DNA from: Alteromonas pelagimontana
Lineage (GTDB): Bacteria > Pseudomonadota > Gammaproteobacteria > Enterobacterales > Alteromonadaceae
NCBI RefSeq assembly: GCF_002499975.2
Contig: NZ_CP052766.1
Location: forward strand, 2,232,001-2,296,000
Direction: 5' to 3'
Length of the DNA stretch: 64,000 bases
Shown here: positions 45,773 to 54,481 of the stretch, one piece after another
How the letters are laid out: each line of letters opens with the position of its first letter
Position numbering within the stretch: the stretch's first letter is position 1
Translations under genes and position numbers: made by a program
Notes under the pieces: model-generated
Database searches by the model: none
What the model saw: the letters and a program-made list of their open reading frames with translations, nothing else
Told to the model about the DNA's origin: nothing

Positions 45773-48508
45773 ATGACGTTTGCCAAAATATTTACCAAAA
45801 CGCCTTTAAGTATCGCTATCACCACAGCAATACTGGTTTCAGGCAATGTTCAGGCGCAAGCGAGCAAGACCGGTACAGACCAGGATGTAGAAGTCATTGA
45901 AGTAAGGGCGAACAGCTACGCTGACAGCTTATCCAAAGCGTTGATGTTAAAGCAGCATTCTGCAGGCGCTGTGGATACTATTCTTGCTGAAGATATTGCC
46001 GATTTCCCTGATCAAAACCTGGCTGAAGCTTTGCAGAGAATTCCCGGCGTGGCGGTCAGTCGTGAAGCCGGAGAGGGGCGGGAAATCACCGTTCGCGGGC
46101 TTAACTCCACATTCACTCGCGTGCAACTTAACGGCATGCAGGCGCAGTCCCTGGCTGCAGGTACCGGTGGGGTGCGCACCAGCCGCGGTTTTGACTTCAA
46201 CGTTTTCGCTTCCGAGCTTTTCAATCAACTTAGCGTTTATAAGACGACATCTGCTGAATTAGAGGAAGGCTCTCTTGGCGCTACGGTAGGGCTTCGTACC
46301 GCTCGACCCTTTGACTACAATGAAAATGTATTTGCTTTCAATGGTCAGGCTTCCTACAACGACCAGTCTGAAGAATATAACCCCAGAGTCTCAGGCTTAG
46401 CGAGTTTTGTTAATGAAGATAATACCATCGGCTTTCTTATGTCGGCGTCTTTTTCAGAACGGTTTGTTAATAACGAAGGAGTTGACACCGGTCGATGGGA
46501 AACTGATGATTTTGGGGCATGTTCGGCTTGCGAAACCGAAGCCGATCTTACCGCAGTACGTAACGCATGGCACCCTCGTTTTCCTCGTTACGCTGAAAGA
46601 ACTCACGAACAAGAGCGCACTGGCGTAACTGCGTCCTTACAGTTTATTCCCGGTGATAATACCACCGTGTCCTTCGACGCCCTTTACTCTAATATCCAGT
46701 CCACCAGAAACGAGCCATTTATGGAGGCAATATCATTGGCCCGGACCGGTGCTACAGGTGTTGATCAATCAAACGTTACTGCCTACCGAATTGATGATCA
46801 GAACACCATGTATGCCGCCACCATTGCCGACGTTGACATGCGTTCGGAGTATTTTGTCGCCGATTGGGAATCAGATTTCACCCAGTTCAGTATGAATCTG
46901 GAGCATGACTTCACCGATACATTGAGCGCTGATATTTTGATAGGAACGTCAAAATCAAAGTTAAAAAACCGTGAAAGCACCGTAGTCTACGAGCACTTTT
47001 CTGACAACGATGAGCGTAAGATGCTGAACTACGCTGATAACAGTTCAGCAGTGACTTACGATTTCACTGATATGTTAAACCCGATATTAAATTACAGCTT
47101 TGATACCGCAGACCCAGCGAATTGGGAAGTCTCCGAATTTCGTGATCGTCTTTACGACGCAGAATCTACCAACGACAATGCACGTATAGATTTATCCTAT
47201 CTTTTTAATGATGCGATAACATTAAAAGCCGGTGCAACTTACAAAGAGTACTCGTACGAAATTGAAGGCTTTCGTTCTGATGCTGCGCTAGCCGACGTTG
47301 ACCAAAATGACGGCGAAGTTGATGGTAGCGCTTGTGGCATCGGTTCTGAAATAACCGCTGGCGACGGCAGTGTCGTCAGCCACGGTGGCCAAACTTTTTT
47401 TATGGCGAATTCTGATCAAGTTGATAACTTCATAGCAAGTGGTTGCTGGCCATATGAGGTTTATGCAGGAGATACGCGCTCAGTTACTGAAGAAAGTATG
47501 GGGTATTTTGCGCAAGCAGATTTCAACTATGACATCGGCGAGAGAGTTTTGCGCGGTAACGCCGGAGTTCGTTACGTAAAAACTGATCTCAGCTCTACCG
47601 GTATAGTGAATACTGAAATACGCACTGTTGAACATGATTATACCGACACATTGCCCTCTGTTAACTTAGCGTATGAGCTAAGTGACGAGCTAATCTTACG
47701 TGCAAGCTGGGCAAAAGTAATGACTCGACCAAACCTGGGTACGCTCAATCCTGGCGGTAGCGTTGGAATATTTGGTGACCCTAAAGTGAGCTACGGCAAT
47801 CCTTATATCGACCCTTTTCGCGCTGATGCTACGGACTTTGCGGTTGAGTGGTATTTTGATGAAGGCGCATTGTTATCGCTGGCCTATTTTATTAAAGATA
47901 TTAAGTCTCTCCCCACTTCAGAAACCGTTACTATGACGTGGCCTGAAACGGGTCTGCCCGATAGCTTGTTGAGCTCTCAGTACGACGACCTAATTGATGA
48001 AGAATTTCAGGTAAGTCGCACGGTTAATGGTGAAGGCGGTGATCTTGATGGTTTTGAGATTCAATACCAGCAGCCGCTGACCTTTTTACCCGGACCTGAC
48101 TGGGTACGAAAGTTTGGCATACTCGCCAATCTCACATTTGTTGATTCCGAAATGACCTATGGTGAAGGCCGCGTGGGCCCACTGACAGGGCAGTCAGATG
48201 AGTCTGCAAACCTAACACTGTACTGGGAAGACGATGTTTTCAGTGCTCGTATTTCTACCGCGTACCGCAGTGAGTTTTATACTGATCTAAGTTCAAGCGA
48301 TACAGACAAATGGCGCCAGATAGACGGCGCAACGTATGTCGACTTCTCTGCAAGTTACAATGTCAGTGAAAACCTCAAGCTAACCCTGGAAGGAATTAAC
48401 CTTACCGATGAAACCACCGCTGAATATATGGATCCGTCAGTGATGCGCATTGTCACTGAACAAATTACAGGTCGTCAGTACTTTTTAGGTGTTAGCTATC
48501 GCATGTAA
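45773..48508 (+). CDS. TonB-dependent receptor for pectin oligosaccharides
   Basis: 911 aa. Signal peptide (MTFAKIFTKTPLSIAITTAILVSGNVQAQ, about 29 residues), a plug with FPDQNLAEALQRIPGVAVSREAGEGREITVRGLN and the sugar-receptor style beta barrel ending GRQYFLGVSYRM. This is the TIGR01782-type receptor often encoded in polysaccharide loci; it would carry oligogalacturonides over the outer membrane with TonB energy. The frame includes an upstream GTG (45758) that lies within the ribosome site, so ATG 45773 is chosen. The operator at 45578 and a strong terminator bound it. Confidence 0.9.
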   Translation: MTFAKIFTKTPLSIAITTAILVSGNVQAQASKTGTDQDVEVIEVRANSYADSLSKALMLKQHSAGAVDTILAEDIADFPDQNLAEALQRIPGVAVSREAGEGREITVRGLNSTFTRVQLNGMQAQSLAAGTGGVRTSRGFDFNVFASELFNQLSVYKTTSAELEEGSLGATVGLRTARPFDYNENVFAFNGQASYNDQSEEYNPRVSGLASFVNEDNTIGFLMSASFSERFVNNEGVDTGRWETDDFGACSACETEADLTAVRNAWHPRFPRYAERTHEQERTGVTASLQFIPGDNTTVSFDALYSNIQSTRNEPFMEAISLARTGATGVDQSNVTAYRIDDQNTMYAATIADVDMRSEYFVADWESDFTQFSMNLEHDFTDTLSADILIGTSKSKLKNRESTVVYEHFSDNDERKMLNYADNSSAVTYDFTDMLNPILNYSFDTADPANWEVSEFRDRLYDAESTNDNARIDLSYLFNDAITLKAGATYKEYSYEIEGFRSDAALADVDQNDGEVDGSACGIGSEITAGDGSVVSHGGQTFFMANSDQVDNFIASGCWPYEVYAGDTRSVTEESMGYFAQADFNYDIGERVLRGNAGVRYVKTDLSSTGIVNTEIRTVEHDYTDTLPSVNLAYELSDELILRASWAKVMTRPNLGTLNPGGSVGIFGDPKVSYGNPYIDPFRADATDFAVEWYFDEGALLSLAYFIKDIKSLPTSETVTMTWPETGLPDSLLSSQYDDLIDEEFQVSRTVNGEGGDLDGFEIQYQQPLTFLPGPDWVRKFGILANLTFVDSEMTYGEGRVGPLTGQSDESANLTLYWEDDVFSARISTAYRSEFYTDLSSSDTDKWRQIDGATYVDFSASYNVSENLKLTLEGINLTDETTAEYMDPSVMRIVTEQITGRQYFLGVSYRM

Positions 48509-48530
48509 CGCGAGAAAGTGTTGTCCCTTC

Positions 48531-48565
48531 GGCCATTTATCCGTCCCTGTAAATGGCCTTTTTTA
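48531..48565 (+). terminator. Terminator after the pectin TonB receptor
   Basis: Perfect 9-bp stem GGCCATTTA / TAAATGGCC, loop of 10, then seven bases of T-rich DNA (TTTTTTA). A second hairpin with arms TAATTAGCG / CGCTAATTA lies just after it at 48574-48600. Confidence 0.85.
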
Positions 48566-48637
48566 TTCCCGCTTAATTAGCGTGTATGAACCGCTAATTA
48601 GGCGCTTTTGTTCGTACTAAAAAACAGGAATAACCTC

Positions 48638-49390
48638 ATGTTTAAGCCGCTCATAGTCGTCGTTTTATTTTTCTGCACCTACGTCCAGGCGCAAGATTTG
48701 ACGCCTGTCACATTGCATTTGGTGGGCGACTCCACCATGGCAAATAAACCGAACCTTGCTTATCCGGAGCGTGGATGGGGGCATTTGCTGCCGCATTTTG
48801 TCTCCCCTGAACTTGAGATCCGTAATTATGCTACGAATGGCCGCAGTACACGCAGCTTTATTGATGAAGGGCGCTGGAGCAGTGTGTTGTCGGAAATAAA
48901 GGAAGGTGATTACGTGCTTATTCAATTTGGGCATAACGATCAGAAAAAAGAAGATCCTGTCCGTTATGCGTCACCTGATAAAGATTATCCGGCTTTCCTG
49001 AAGCGCTATATAGAAGAAGCCCGTACTAAGGGCGCAACTCCTATGCTCGCCAGTTCCATTTGTCGACGGCATTTTTCAAGCGATGGGAAGTTAGAGCGAA
49101 CATTGCTTGAGTATGCGGCGGCTGCGAAAAAAGTTGCAAAGGCGGAAGACGTGGCATTCTTCCCCTTAAATGAAAAAACATGTGCATTGTTAGCAGAAAC
49201 CGGTGACGAAGAAAGCCAGAAATTTTTCCTGCAGGTGCCGCCGGATCTTTACACCCGTTATCCTGAAGGAAAAATTGATAACACGCATCTTAATGTTATA
49301 GGGGCGTCTAAAGTTGCTCAATTATTTGTGCGGGAACTGAAGGCGCAAAACCATCCTCTTGCGAACTATGTTTACAGGGAAACGTTATGA
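48638..49390 (+). CDS. SGNH acetylesterase (CE12, rhamnogalacturonan acetylesterase type), first of a pair
   Basis: 250 aa with a signal peptide (IVVVLFFCTYVQAQ). SGNH blocks: GDST (30-33, Ser32), NGRST (67-71), GHND (98-101) and DNTHLN (214-219, Asp214, His217). CE12 enzymes remove acetyl groups from rhamnogalacturonan or homogalacturonan so that lyases can act. The TTG-initiated frame from 48608 adds MFVLKNRNNL without a ribosome site; ATG 48638 with AGGAATAA upstream is chosen. Translationally coupled to its paralogue by an ATGA overlap. Confidence 0.88.
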   Translation: MFKPLIVVVLFFCTYVQAQDLTPVTLHLVGDSTMANKPNLAYPERGWGHLLPHFVSPELEIRNYATNGRSTRSFIDEGRWSSVLSEIKEGDYVLIQFGHNDQKKEDPVRYASPDKDYPAFLKRYIEEARTKGATPMLASSICRRHFSSDGKLERTLLEYAAAAKKVAKAEDVAFFPLNEKTCALLAETGDEESQKFFLQVPPDLYTRYPEGKIDNTHLNVIGASKVAQLFVRELKAQNHPLANYVYRETL

Positions 49391-50193
49391 TAAAGATAAA
49401 CCAATGGCGTTGTGTCGCTGTTCTTGCCCTTTTGTTTGCGCCGCTTGTTGTAGCGCAAGAGGATGCCGCAACAATCCTGATAGCGGGTGATTCTACCGTA
49501 CAGGATGTAAATCCGGAAAAAAGCGCAGAGGTAGGCTGGGGACAAGTTCTTCCGGAACTCCTTGCCGACACAAATAACGCCGTCACTATTGATAACCATG
49601 CCAAAGGCGGTCGTAGCACACGCACTTTTATAGCCGAAAAACGTTGGCAGGCGCTTCAGGAACAAGTGCAGCCGGGAGATTGGGTGTTAATTCAGTTTGG
49701 CCATAACGATCAGGCTTATGATTATCCAAATCGCTACACCTCTCCACGGGAATATAAAAGTAATCTGCTGACGTTTGTTAAGGAAGTAAAAGCAAAGCAA
49801 GGCAATGCCATACTCATTACGCCGGTGATGCGCCGCTACTTTGATAAAAACGGCCATATTCGCGATGCGCATGGCATGTATCCTGAGCTGGTAAAAGAAG
49901 TGGCCAAAGAAACCGCTACGCCATTAATTGATCTTGCGGCATCAAGCTGGCAGTTGTATTTACAATACGGGCCAGAAAAGTCAAAAATGTTATTTAATTA
50001 TTTAAAGCCGGGGCAGCACCCGAAACATCCAGATGGCGTTGAAGATGACACCCACTTCTCAAGAGCCGGCGCATTAGAAATTGCAAAGCTGGTGGTTGCC
50101 GAAGCGCAAGCGAAATCCATTCAACCGTTTGGCAGTTATTTTCAAGAAGTGGAAATAGAAGGTATCGATTTTACGAAAGGCAGGGGCTTTTAG
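49387..50193 (+). CDS. SGNH acetylesterase (CE12), second of a pair
   Basis: 268 aa with signal peptide (VAVLALLFAPLVVAQ). Catalytic blocks GDST (34-37, Ser36), a GGRSTRTF element, GHNDQ and DDTHFS (220-225, Asp220, His223). The two CE12 proteins share the fold and blocks but differ strongly elsewhere, so they are old duplicates or separately acquired and may remove acetyl groups from different sites. It ends just before a long inverted repeat that separates it from the convergent PL1 gene. Confidence 0.88.
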   Translation: MIKINQWRCVAVLALLFAPLVVAQEDAATILIAGDSTVQDVNPEKSAEVGWGQVLPELLADTNNAVTIDNHAKGGRSTRTFIAEKRWQALQEQVQPGDWVLIQFGHNDQAYDYPNRYTSPREYKSNLLTFVKEVKAKQGNAILITPVMRRYFDKNGHIRDAHGMYPELVKEVAKETATPLIDLAASSWQLYLQYGPEKSKMLFNYLKPGQHPKHPDGVEDDTHFSRAGALEIAKLVVAEAQAKSIQPFGSYFQEVEIEGIDFTKGRGF

Positions 50194-50200
50194 AGAAGGC

Positions 50201-50246
50201 TACTCAGCCTGTTAAGCGTAATTATTTACGCTCAACAGGCTGAGTA
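50201..50246. terminator. Long inverted repeat between convergent CE12 and PL1 genes
   Basis: Arms of about 21 bp (TACTCAGCCTGTTAAGCGTAA against its complement ending AACAGGCTGAGTA) with a single mismatch and a tiny loop. It overlaps the 3' end of the PL1 frame (stop at 50222). No T-run on either side, but the stem is strong enough to act as a bidirectional transcript end or a 3' stabiliser. Confidence 0.6.
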
Positions 50247-51459
50247 AATTCAGCTTCATAATCCTGCCAGCTGGAGATGACTTCTAACTCGGAATCAATG
50301 ATGCCATCTCCTTTAATTGTCTGCGGATGACGAATCATATCCAGCACATGTTTATCTACGCTATCCTGAACAGGCAAGGTAGCGCCCACATCTCCAGACT
50401 GTACCAGTTGCTGATAAGCTTCATCCGAACTGAGCGCGGCAGATTCATTGTAGAACGTTTTGCTTACCAAAAAGTCGTCTAGTATGGCGTTGGCTTTTTC
50501 TTTGTCCATATCAACCACCGTAATGCGTGAACGGTCAGCTTGAGCATCATCTGACGTGCCTGCAAACGCATTGCAGTGGATATAGCCGTGACCCATGGAA
50601 ATGTCTTCGCGGTGCCATAATTCGAAAATCCAGTCTACGGTAGAAGCCGGCCCGGGAATGAAGACATTATCAACCAGATTAAACTTACCGCCTTCTGCAC
50701 CATACACGCTTTTGAAACCCCAATTGAAAATCACGTTATTACGGATATCCACAAGCGTTTCGGACTGAGAATAAGGCGCACCAAGCCGATAGCCGTTGAT
50801 ACGCGGATTTCGGCTGGTGTGACTGGCAACAATATTACGTAGAAAACTGGCATTTTTACCGCCCCAGATTCCACCGTAACCGTGTTCCCCTTTGGAATGT
50901 CCTGAGTCGCGTAAACTCTCCGCAAGCAGGCTGTATTGAAGAGTGAAATTTTCGTTATTGTAAAAAGATCCCACTTCATCATTCGCCCAGCTAAGGGAAC
51001 AGTGATCGATAATAATATCGTGTTGACGTCGCGCAGTCATGGCATCGCCTTCGGGGCTATGCTGTCCCGGACGAAAACGCAGATATCGAATAATCACCTG
51101 ATTCGCTTTAATTTGCGTTTCCGCACCACGAACAACAATGCCGCCAGGCGATGTCGAACCATCAAGCGTGAGGTTATCACCGAAAATTTTAAGGGCTTTT
51201 GCAGATGGATGATGCCCGACACAGCAAATTGAACATTGCGAGGGTAAGACTGGGTTACCGCCCAGCGAAGCGTGCCCGGCGTAATATTCTTTGGGTCCGC
51301 CAGCGAATTCACAACCAGAGTTTGGCCATTGTTGCCGCCAGCGGTGTACTTGCCAAAGCCGAGTGCGCCGGCGAAAGCCAAAGGTTTGTCATCCGCCAAA
51401 ATAGCTGGGCTAACCAGCCCAACTATCAACGTAAGAAAAGCGGCAAGGACAGAAATCAA
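50222..51459 (-). pseudogene. Pectate lyase (PL1), broken by a one-base frameshift
   Basis: Read across two frames, a single ~410-codon lyase is visible. The first segment (to about 51190) gives a signal-like hydrophobic start, then AFAGALGFGKYTAGGNNGQT, GTLRWAVTQ and FAVSGIIHLQKPLK. The second gives IFGDNLTLDGSTSPGG, IIRYLRFRPGQ, DHCSLSWANDEVGSFY and HTSRNPR, the PL1 core. In the run AAAATTTT at 51183-51190 one base is missing: five As would restore PLKIFGDN. As given, the product would stop near 51094. This may be a real mutation, programmed shift or sequencing error. The start is TTG overlapping the kdgK stop (TTGA); no other start exists in frame. Confidence 0.85.
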
Positions 51460-52376
51460 GCCGACTGCGGAGCGATATGACTGAAGAAAGCCTCTTTTGT
51501 CATAATTGCACCAGGGTAACTAATTACTGTTGCCGCGACTTTTGCGCCGAAACTTGCCGCGTCGGTAATACTACCACCACTTAAGCGTGAAGCCAGATAA
51601 CCGCCGTTAAACGCATCACCAGCAGCCGTGGTGTCAACAACTTTCTCTACCCTTTCAACCGGAACAATATAGTGGGCGTTTTCCTGAAGGACATGTACGC
51701 CGATGGCGCCGTTTTTTACCACAACCTCGCCGATATCAAAGGGGGCTAAATGTGCAAAAATAGCATCAGTATCGGTATGACCATATAGGGTTAGATGATC
51801 ATCGCCGCCGGGAAAGGCGATATCCGCCATGCTGTACGCCCGATCGGTCCATTTGCGCGCTTCTTCAGGGTTCATCCACAAACGCTCCCGATAATTTGGA
51901 TCGAAAACGATGCGGCAACCTTGGGACTTTAATTCATCCAGAATAACAAATAGCTTTTCCCGTTGGGCATCGTCCAGAATCGCCAGTGAAATTCCGCTGA
52001 AATAGAACATATCTACATCAACGAGCTTACCGGTCATGGTATTCAGGGTTTGTGTGGCGGCAGAGCCATTACGCCAGTAAGCGAAGGTCCGTTCGCCATG
52101 CTTGTCTGTGCGCACCATATACAAGCCTAAATTGCGTGCTCTGCAGCGATAAACGTAGTCGGTGCCGATTTCTTCTTCGCCCATACGAAAAAGAAACTCG
52201 TCACTTAAAAAGTCTGCGCCAATAGCGGTAAAATACTGTACGGAAATATTTTTTGCGCAACGTTTTAGATAAACAGCAGTGTTGTAGGTGTCACCGGCGA
52301 AGCTTTTTGCCAGATTCTCCTGGTCGCGGTTTACCAGCTCCACCATGCATTCGCCAAATATCACCATTTTTTTCAT
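51456..52376 (-). CDS. kdgK: 2-keto-3-deoxygluconate kinase
   Basis: 306 aa PfkB-family sugar kinase. It begins with MVIFGECMVELV, binds substrate through GDTYNTAVYLKR (28-39), and carries the catalytic Asp254 in DTTAAGDAFNGG (248-259). It phosphorylates 2-keto-3-deoxygluconate (KDG), the meeting point of the unsaturated and saturated uronate routes, to KDPG. It overlaps eda by ATGA upstream and the PL1 start downstream. The assignment as KdgK, rather than another PfkB kinase, follows from sequence style and context. Confidence 0.92.
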   Translation of the reverse strand: MKKMVIFGECMVELVNRDQENLAKSFAGDTYNTAVYLKRCAKNISVQYFTAIGADFLSDEFLFRMGEEEIGTDYVYRCRARNLGLYMVRTDKHGERTFAYWRNGSAATQTLNTMTGKLVDVDMFYFSGISLAILDDAQREKLFVILDELKSQGCRIVFDPNYRERLWMNPEEARKWTDRAYSMADIAFPGGDDHLTLYGHTDTDAIFAHLAPFDIGEVVVKNGAIGVHVLQENAHYIVPVERVEKVVDTTAAGDAFNGGYLASRLSGGSITDAASFGAKVAATVISYPGAIMTKEAFFSHIAPQSA

Positions 52377-53014
52377 GCTGCGGCCTCATTATCAAATGCA
52401 CTTAACGCCTGCGCGCATAAATCGGTAAGGCCTTGCCAGTTACCCGCTTTAACCATTTCCGTGGGCAGCATCCACGAGCCTCCTACGGCAAATACATTGG
52501 GCAGGGCAAGGTATTCTGTCATGTTCTGCTGCGTCACTCCGCCAGTAGGGCAAAACACGATATTCTGAAAGATACTGCTAAGCGCTTTTAACATAGGTGC
52601 GCCACCATTAAGGTGAGCGGGAAAGAACTTCAGCTCTTTTACGCCGAATTCGGCGGCCATCAAAATATCCGCGGCATTCGCGGTGCCGGGAATAAAAGGT
52701 AACTCAGCTTCTACCAGCGCCTGCAAAAGCGTGGGGCTGACAGTAGGCGTAACAATGAACTGACTGCCGGCGGCTTTGGCTTCGGCAATCTGAGACGTTG
52801 TTAAAATGGTCCCCATGCCCACAACCAGTTCGGGAAATTTCTGACGAATCGCGGTGACAGCGTCTGCAGCAACGGCTGTGCGTCTGACCACTTCTATATT
52901 TTTAAGCCCACTGTTCTTGACTGCTTCAGCGACGGCAAGCGCCTGCTCGACAGTATCGGCCTGCACAATAGGTAAAATCGGTGCGCCCTTAAGAAGATTG
53001 CGTATTCCGTACAT
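52373..53014 (-). CDS. eda: KDPG/KHG aldolase
   Basis: 213 aa. Catalytic residues align with E. coli Eda at a constant offset of four: Glu41 and Arg45 in IEVVRRT, and the Schiff-base Lys129 in VKELKFFPA; the phosphate loop is FCPTGGV. It splits KDPG to pyruvate and glyceraldehyde-3-phosphate. The frame opens at TTG 53032, but ATG 53014 overlaps the reductase stop as TAATG and has GGGAG 7 nt upstream. Confidence 0.94.
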   Translation of the reverse strand: MYGIRNLLKGAPILPIVQADTVEQALAVAEAVKNSGLKNIEVVRRTAVAADAVTAIRQKFPELVVGMGTILTTSQIAEAKAAGSQFIVTPTVSPTLLQALVEAELPFIPGTANAADILMAAEFGVKELKFFPAHLNGGAPMLKALSSIFQNIVFCPTGGVTQQNMTEYLALPNVFAVGGSWMLPTEMVKAGNWQGLTDLCAQALSAFDNEAAA

Positions 53015-54474
53015 TACAATGCTCCCAGGCAATCCGCCGGATTGCTTTTATCAAGTTTCTTCAGTGTGGCAAGTTGTGCATGAACAGTATCGCGAAACTG
53101 TCGATTGTCAGAAAGTTCTGCGAACACTTCCTGCAGGTTCAAAATGGCGTCTGCAAAATCAGTTACGTTATGTTGATGCTCTGCCGCCAGTGCAAGCAAT
53201 TTTTCTGCATTGGGGTCGGTGAGTTTTTCGCCAGACTGCTGACGTTGAGCAATAAACAGGATCCATGCAGCGACAGGTGCACAGAGGTGCAAAATCGCGC
53301 CTTTTGCTGTTAATCTATCGCGAATGGTATTTAAGATTCTAAAAGGCAGTTTCTGCGATCCGTCCCACGCAATCTGCGCGAGCATGTGACGAATATGAGG
53401 GTTATGGTAACGCTGAATAATTTCATCAGCATAGGCACTGACATCGAGTTTATCCCCTGCGTCAATGGTGGGCAGAATTTCCTTCGTTAATAAACGGCGG
53501 ATAAACTGCTCCAGTGCCGGTTCGTTTATTGCCGCATAAACCGTGTCTAAACCGCATAAAGAGCCAATATAAGCCAACGTGGAGTGAGTGCCGTTTAATA
53601 TTCGCAACTTCGCTTTTTCAAAAACATGTACATCATCGGTAAATGTTACGCCTACCTTTTCCCAGGCAGGGCGAGGGCCGCTAAATTTATCTTCTATTAC
53701 CCACTGGCTGAAGGCTTCCCGTTGAATCGGCCACGCATCGTGCACGCCTAATTCGGCTTCTGTACGTTCGATTAACTCGCTGTCTGTTGCGGGCGTAATG
53801 CTGTCTACCATGGTGTTAGGAAAACAGATATTTTGCTCAATCCAGTCAGCCAGATTAGCATCAAGTAAACTGGCAAAGGCTTTAACTGCAGCCCCTAGTT
53901 TAGTGCCGTTATCAGACAAGTTGTCGCAGCTGATGATAGTCAGTTTGCAGTGCGCTTCCTTTTTACGCTGACTCAGTGCGGCGACTAACAATCCAATGGC
54001 GGAAACTGGCTCTTGCACAAATTCCAGGTCGTGCCGAATATCAGGGTGGGAAGTATCCAGCTCTCCTTGATTATTCAGGCAATAACCTTTTTCAGTGATA
54101 GTCAGGGTGATGATGTGAGTGTTTGCAATGCCAAGCGCTTCCATAATGGCTGCGCGATCAGTGGCAAGCACAAACACATTTTTTAATGCACCCACAATCT
54201 GCGTGTAAGGCTGGTGATCCAGCACTGCCAACGCATATAGATTATCCTGTTCGGTAAGTTTTTCCTGCAAATCGCGGCTGCGCATGGACACCGCCTGAAT
54301 GCGCCAGTCTCCCCCATGTGCCATGGCGAGATCTGTATAGACCGCCTGATGAGCGCGATGAAAGGCGCCGGGGCCGATATGCACGATACCGCAGCCGGTG
54401 GTTTTTAAATCGTAAGCAGGCTTTTTAACAGAGTCAGGGAGCTGCGCCAATGTCTGCACGTTGAGTCTTGCCAT
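53014..54474 (-). CDS. Long-chain mannitol-dehydrogenase-family reductase, UxuB-like (fructuronate/tagaturonate reductase role)
   Basis: 486 aa, the exact length of E. coli UxuB. It shows the cofactor motif HIGPGAFHRAHQ (32-43) and the family signature K-x4-N-x2-H with Lys289, Asn294 and His297 (KLRILNGTH). UxaB has a different opening (GEGNFLRAF), so by sequence this is UxuB-like. In context it stands between uxaC and eda with uxaA at the operon head, so the needed step is tagaturonate to altronate, normally UxaB. Whether it acts on fructuronate, tagaturonate or both is open. No uxuA or uxaB is in the window. Confidence 0.85.
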   Translation of the reverse strand: MARLNVQTLAQLPDSVKKPAYDLKTTGCGIVHIGPGAFHRAHQAVYTDLAMAHGGDWRIQAVSMRSRDLQEKLTEQDNLYALAVLDHQPYTQIVGALKNVFVLATDRAAIMEALGIANTHIITLTITEKGYCLNNQGELDTSHPDIRHDLEFVQEPVSAIGLLVAALSQRKKEAHCKLTIISCDNLSDNGTKLGAAVKAFASLLDANLADWIEQNICFPNTMVDSITPATDSELIERTEAELGVHDAWPIQREAFSQWVIEDKFSGPRPAWEKVGVTFTDDVHVFEKAKLRILNGTHSTLAYIGSLCGLDTVYAAINEPALEQFIRRLLTKEILPTIDAGDKLDVSAYADEIIQRYHNPHIRHMLAQIAWDGSQKLPFRILNTIRDRLTAKGAILHLCAPVAAWILFIAQRQQSGEKLTDPNAEKLLALAAEHQHNVTDFADAILNLQEVFAELSDNRQFRDTVHAQLATLKKLDKSNPADCLGAL

Positions 54475-54481
54475 ACGTCAC

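Noticed and set aside
50222..51097. The second half of PL1 read as its own gene starting at a GTG
   Set aside because: It begins mid-domain (IIRYLRFRPG) and has no signal peptide; the upstream frame supplies the missing PL1 start, so it is one frameshifted gene.
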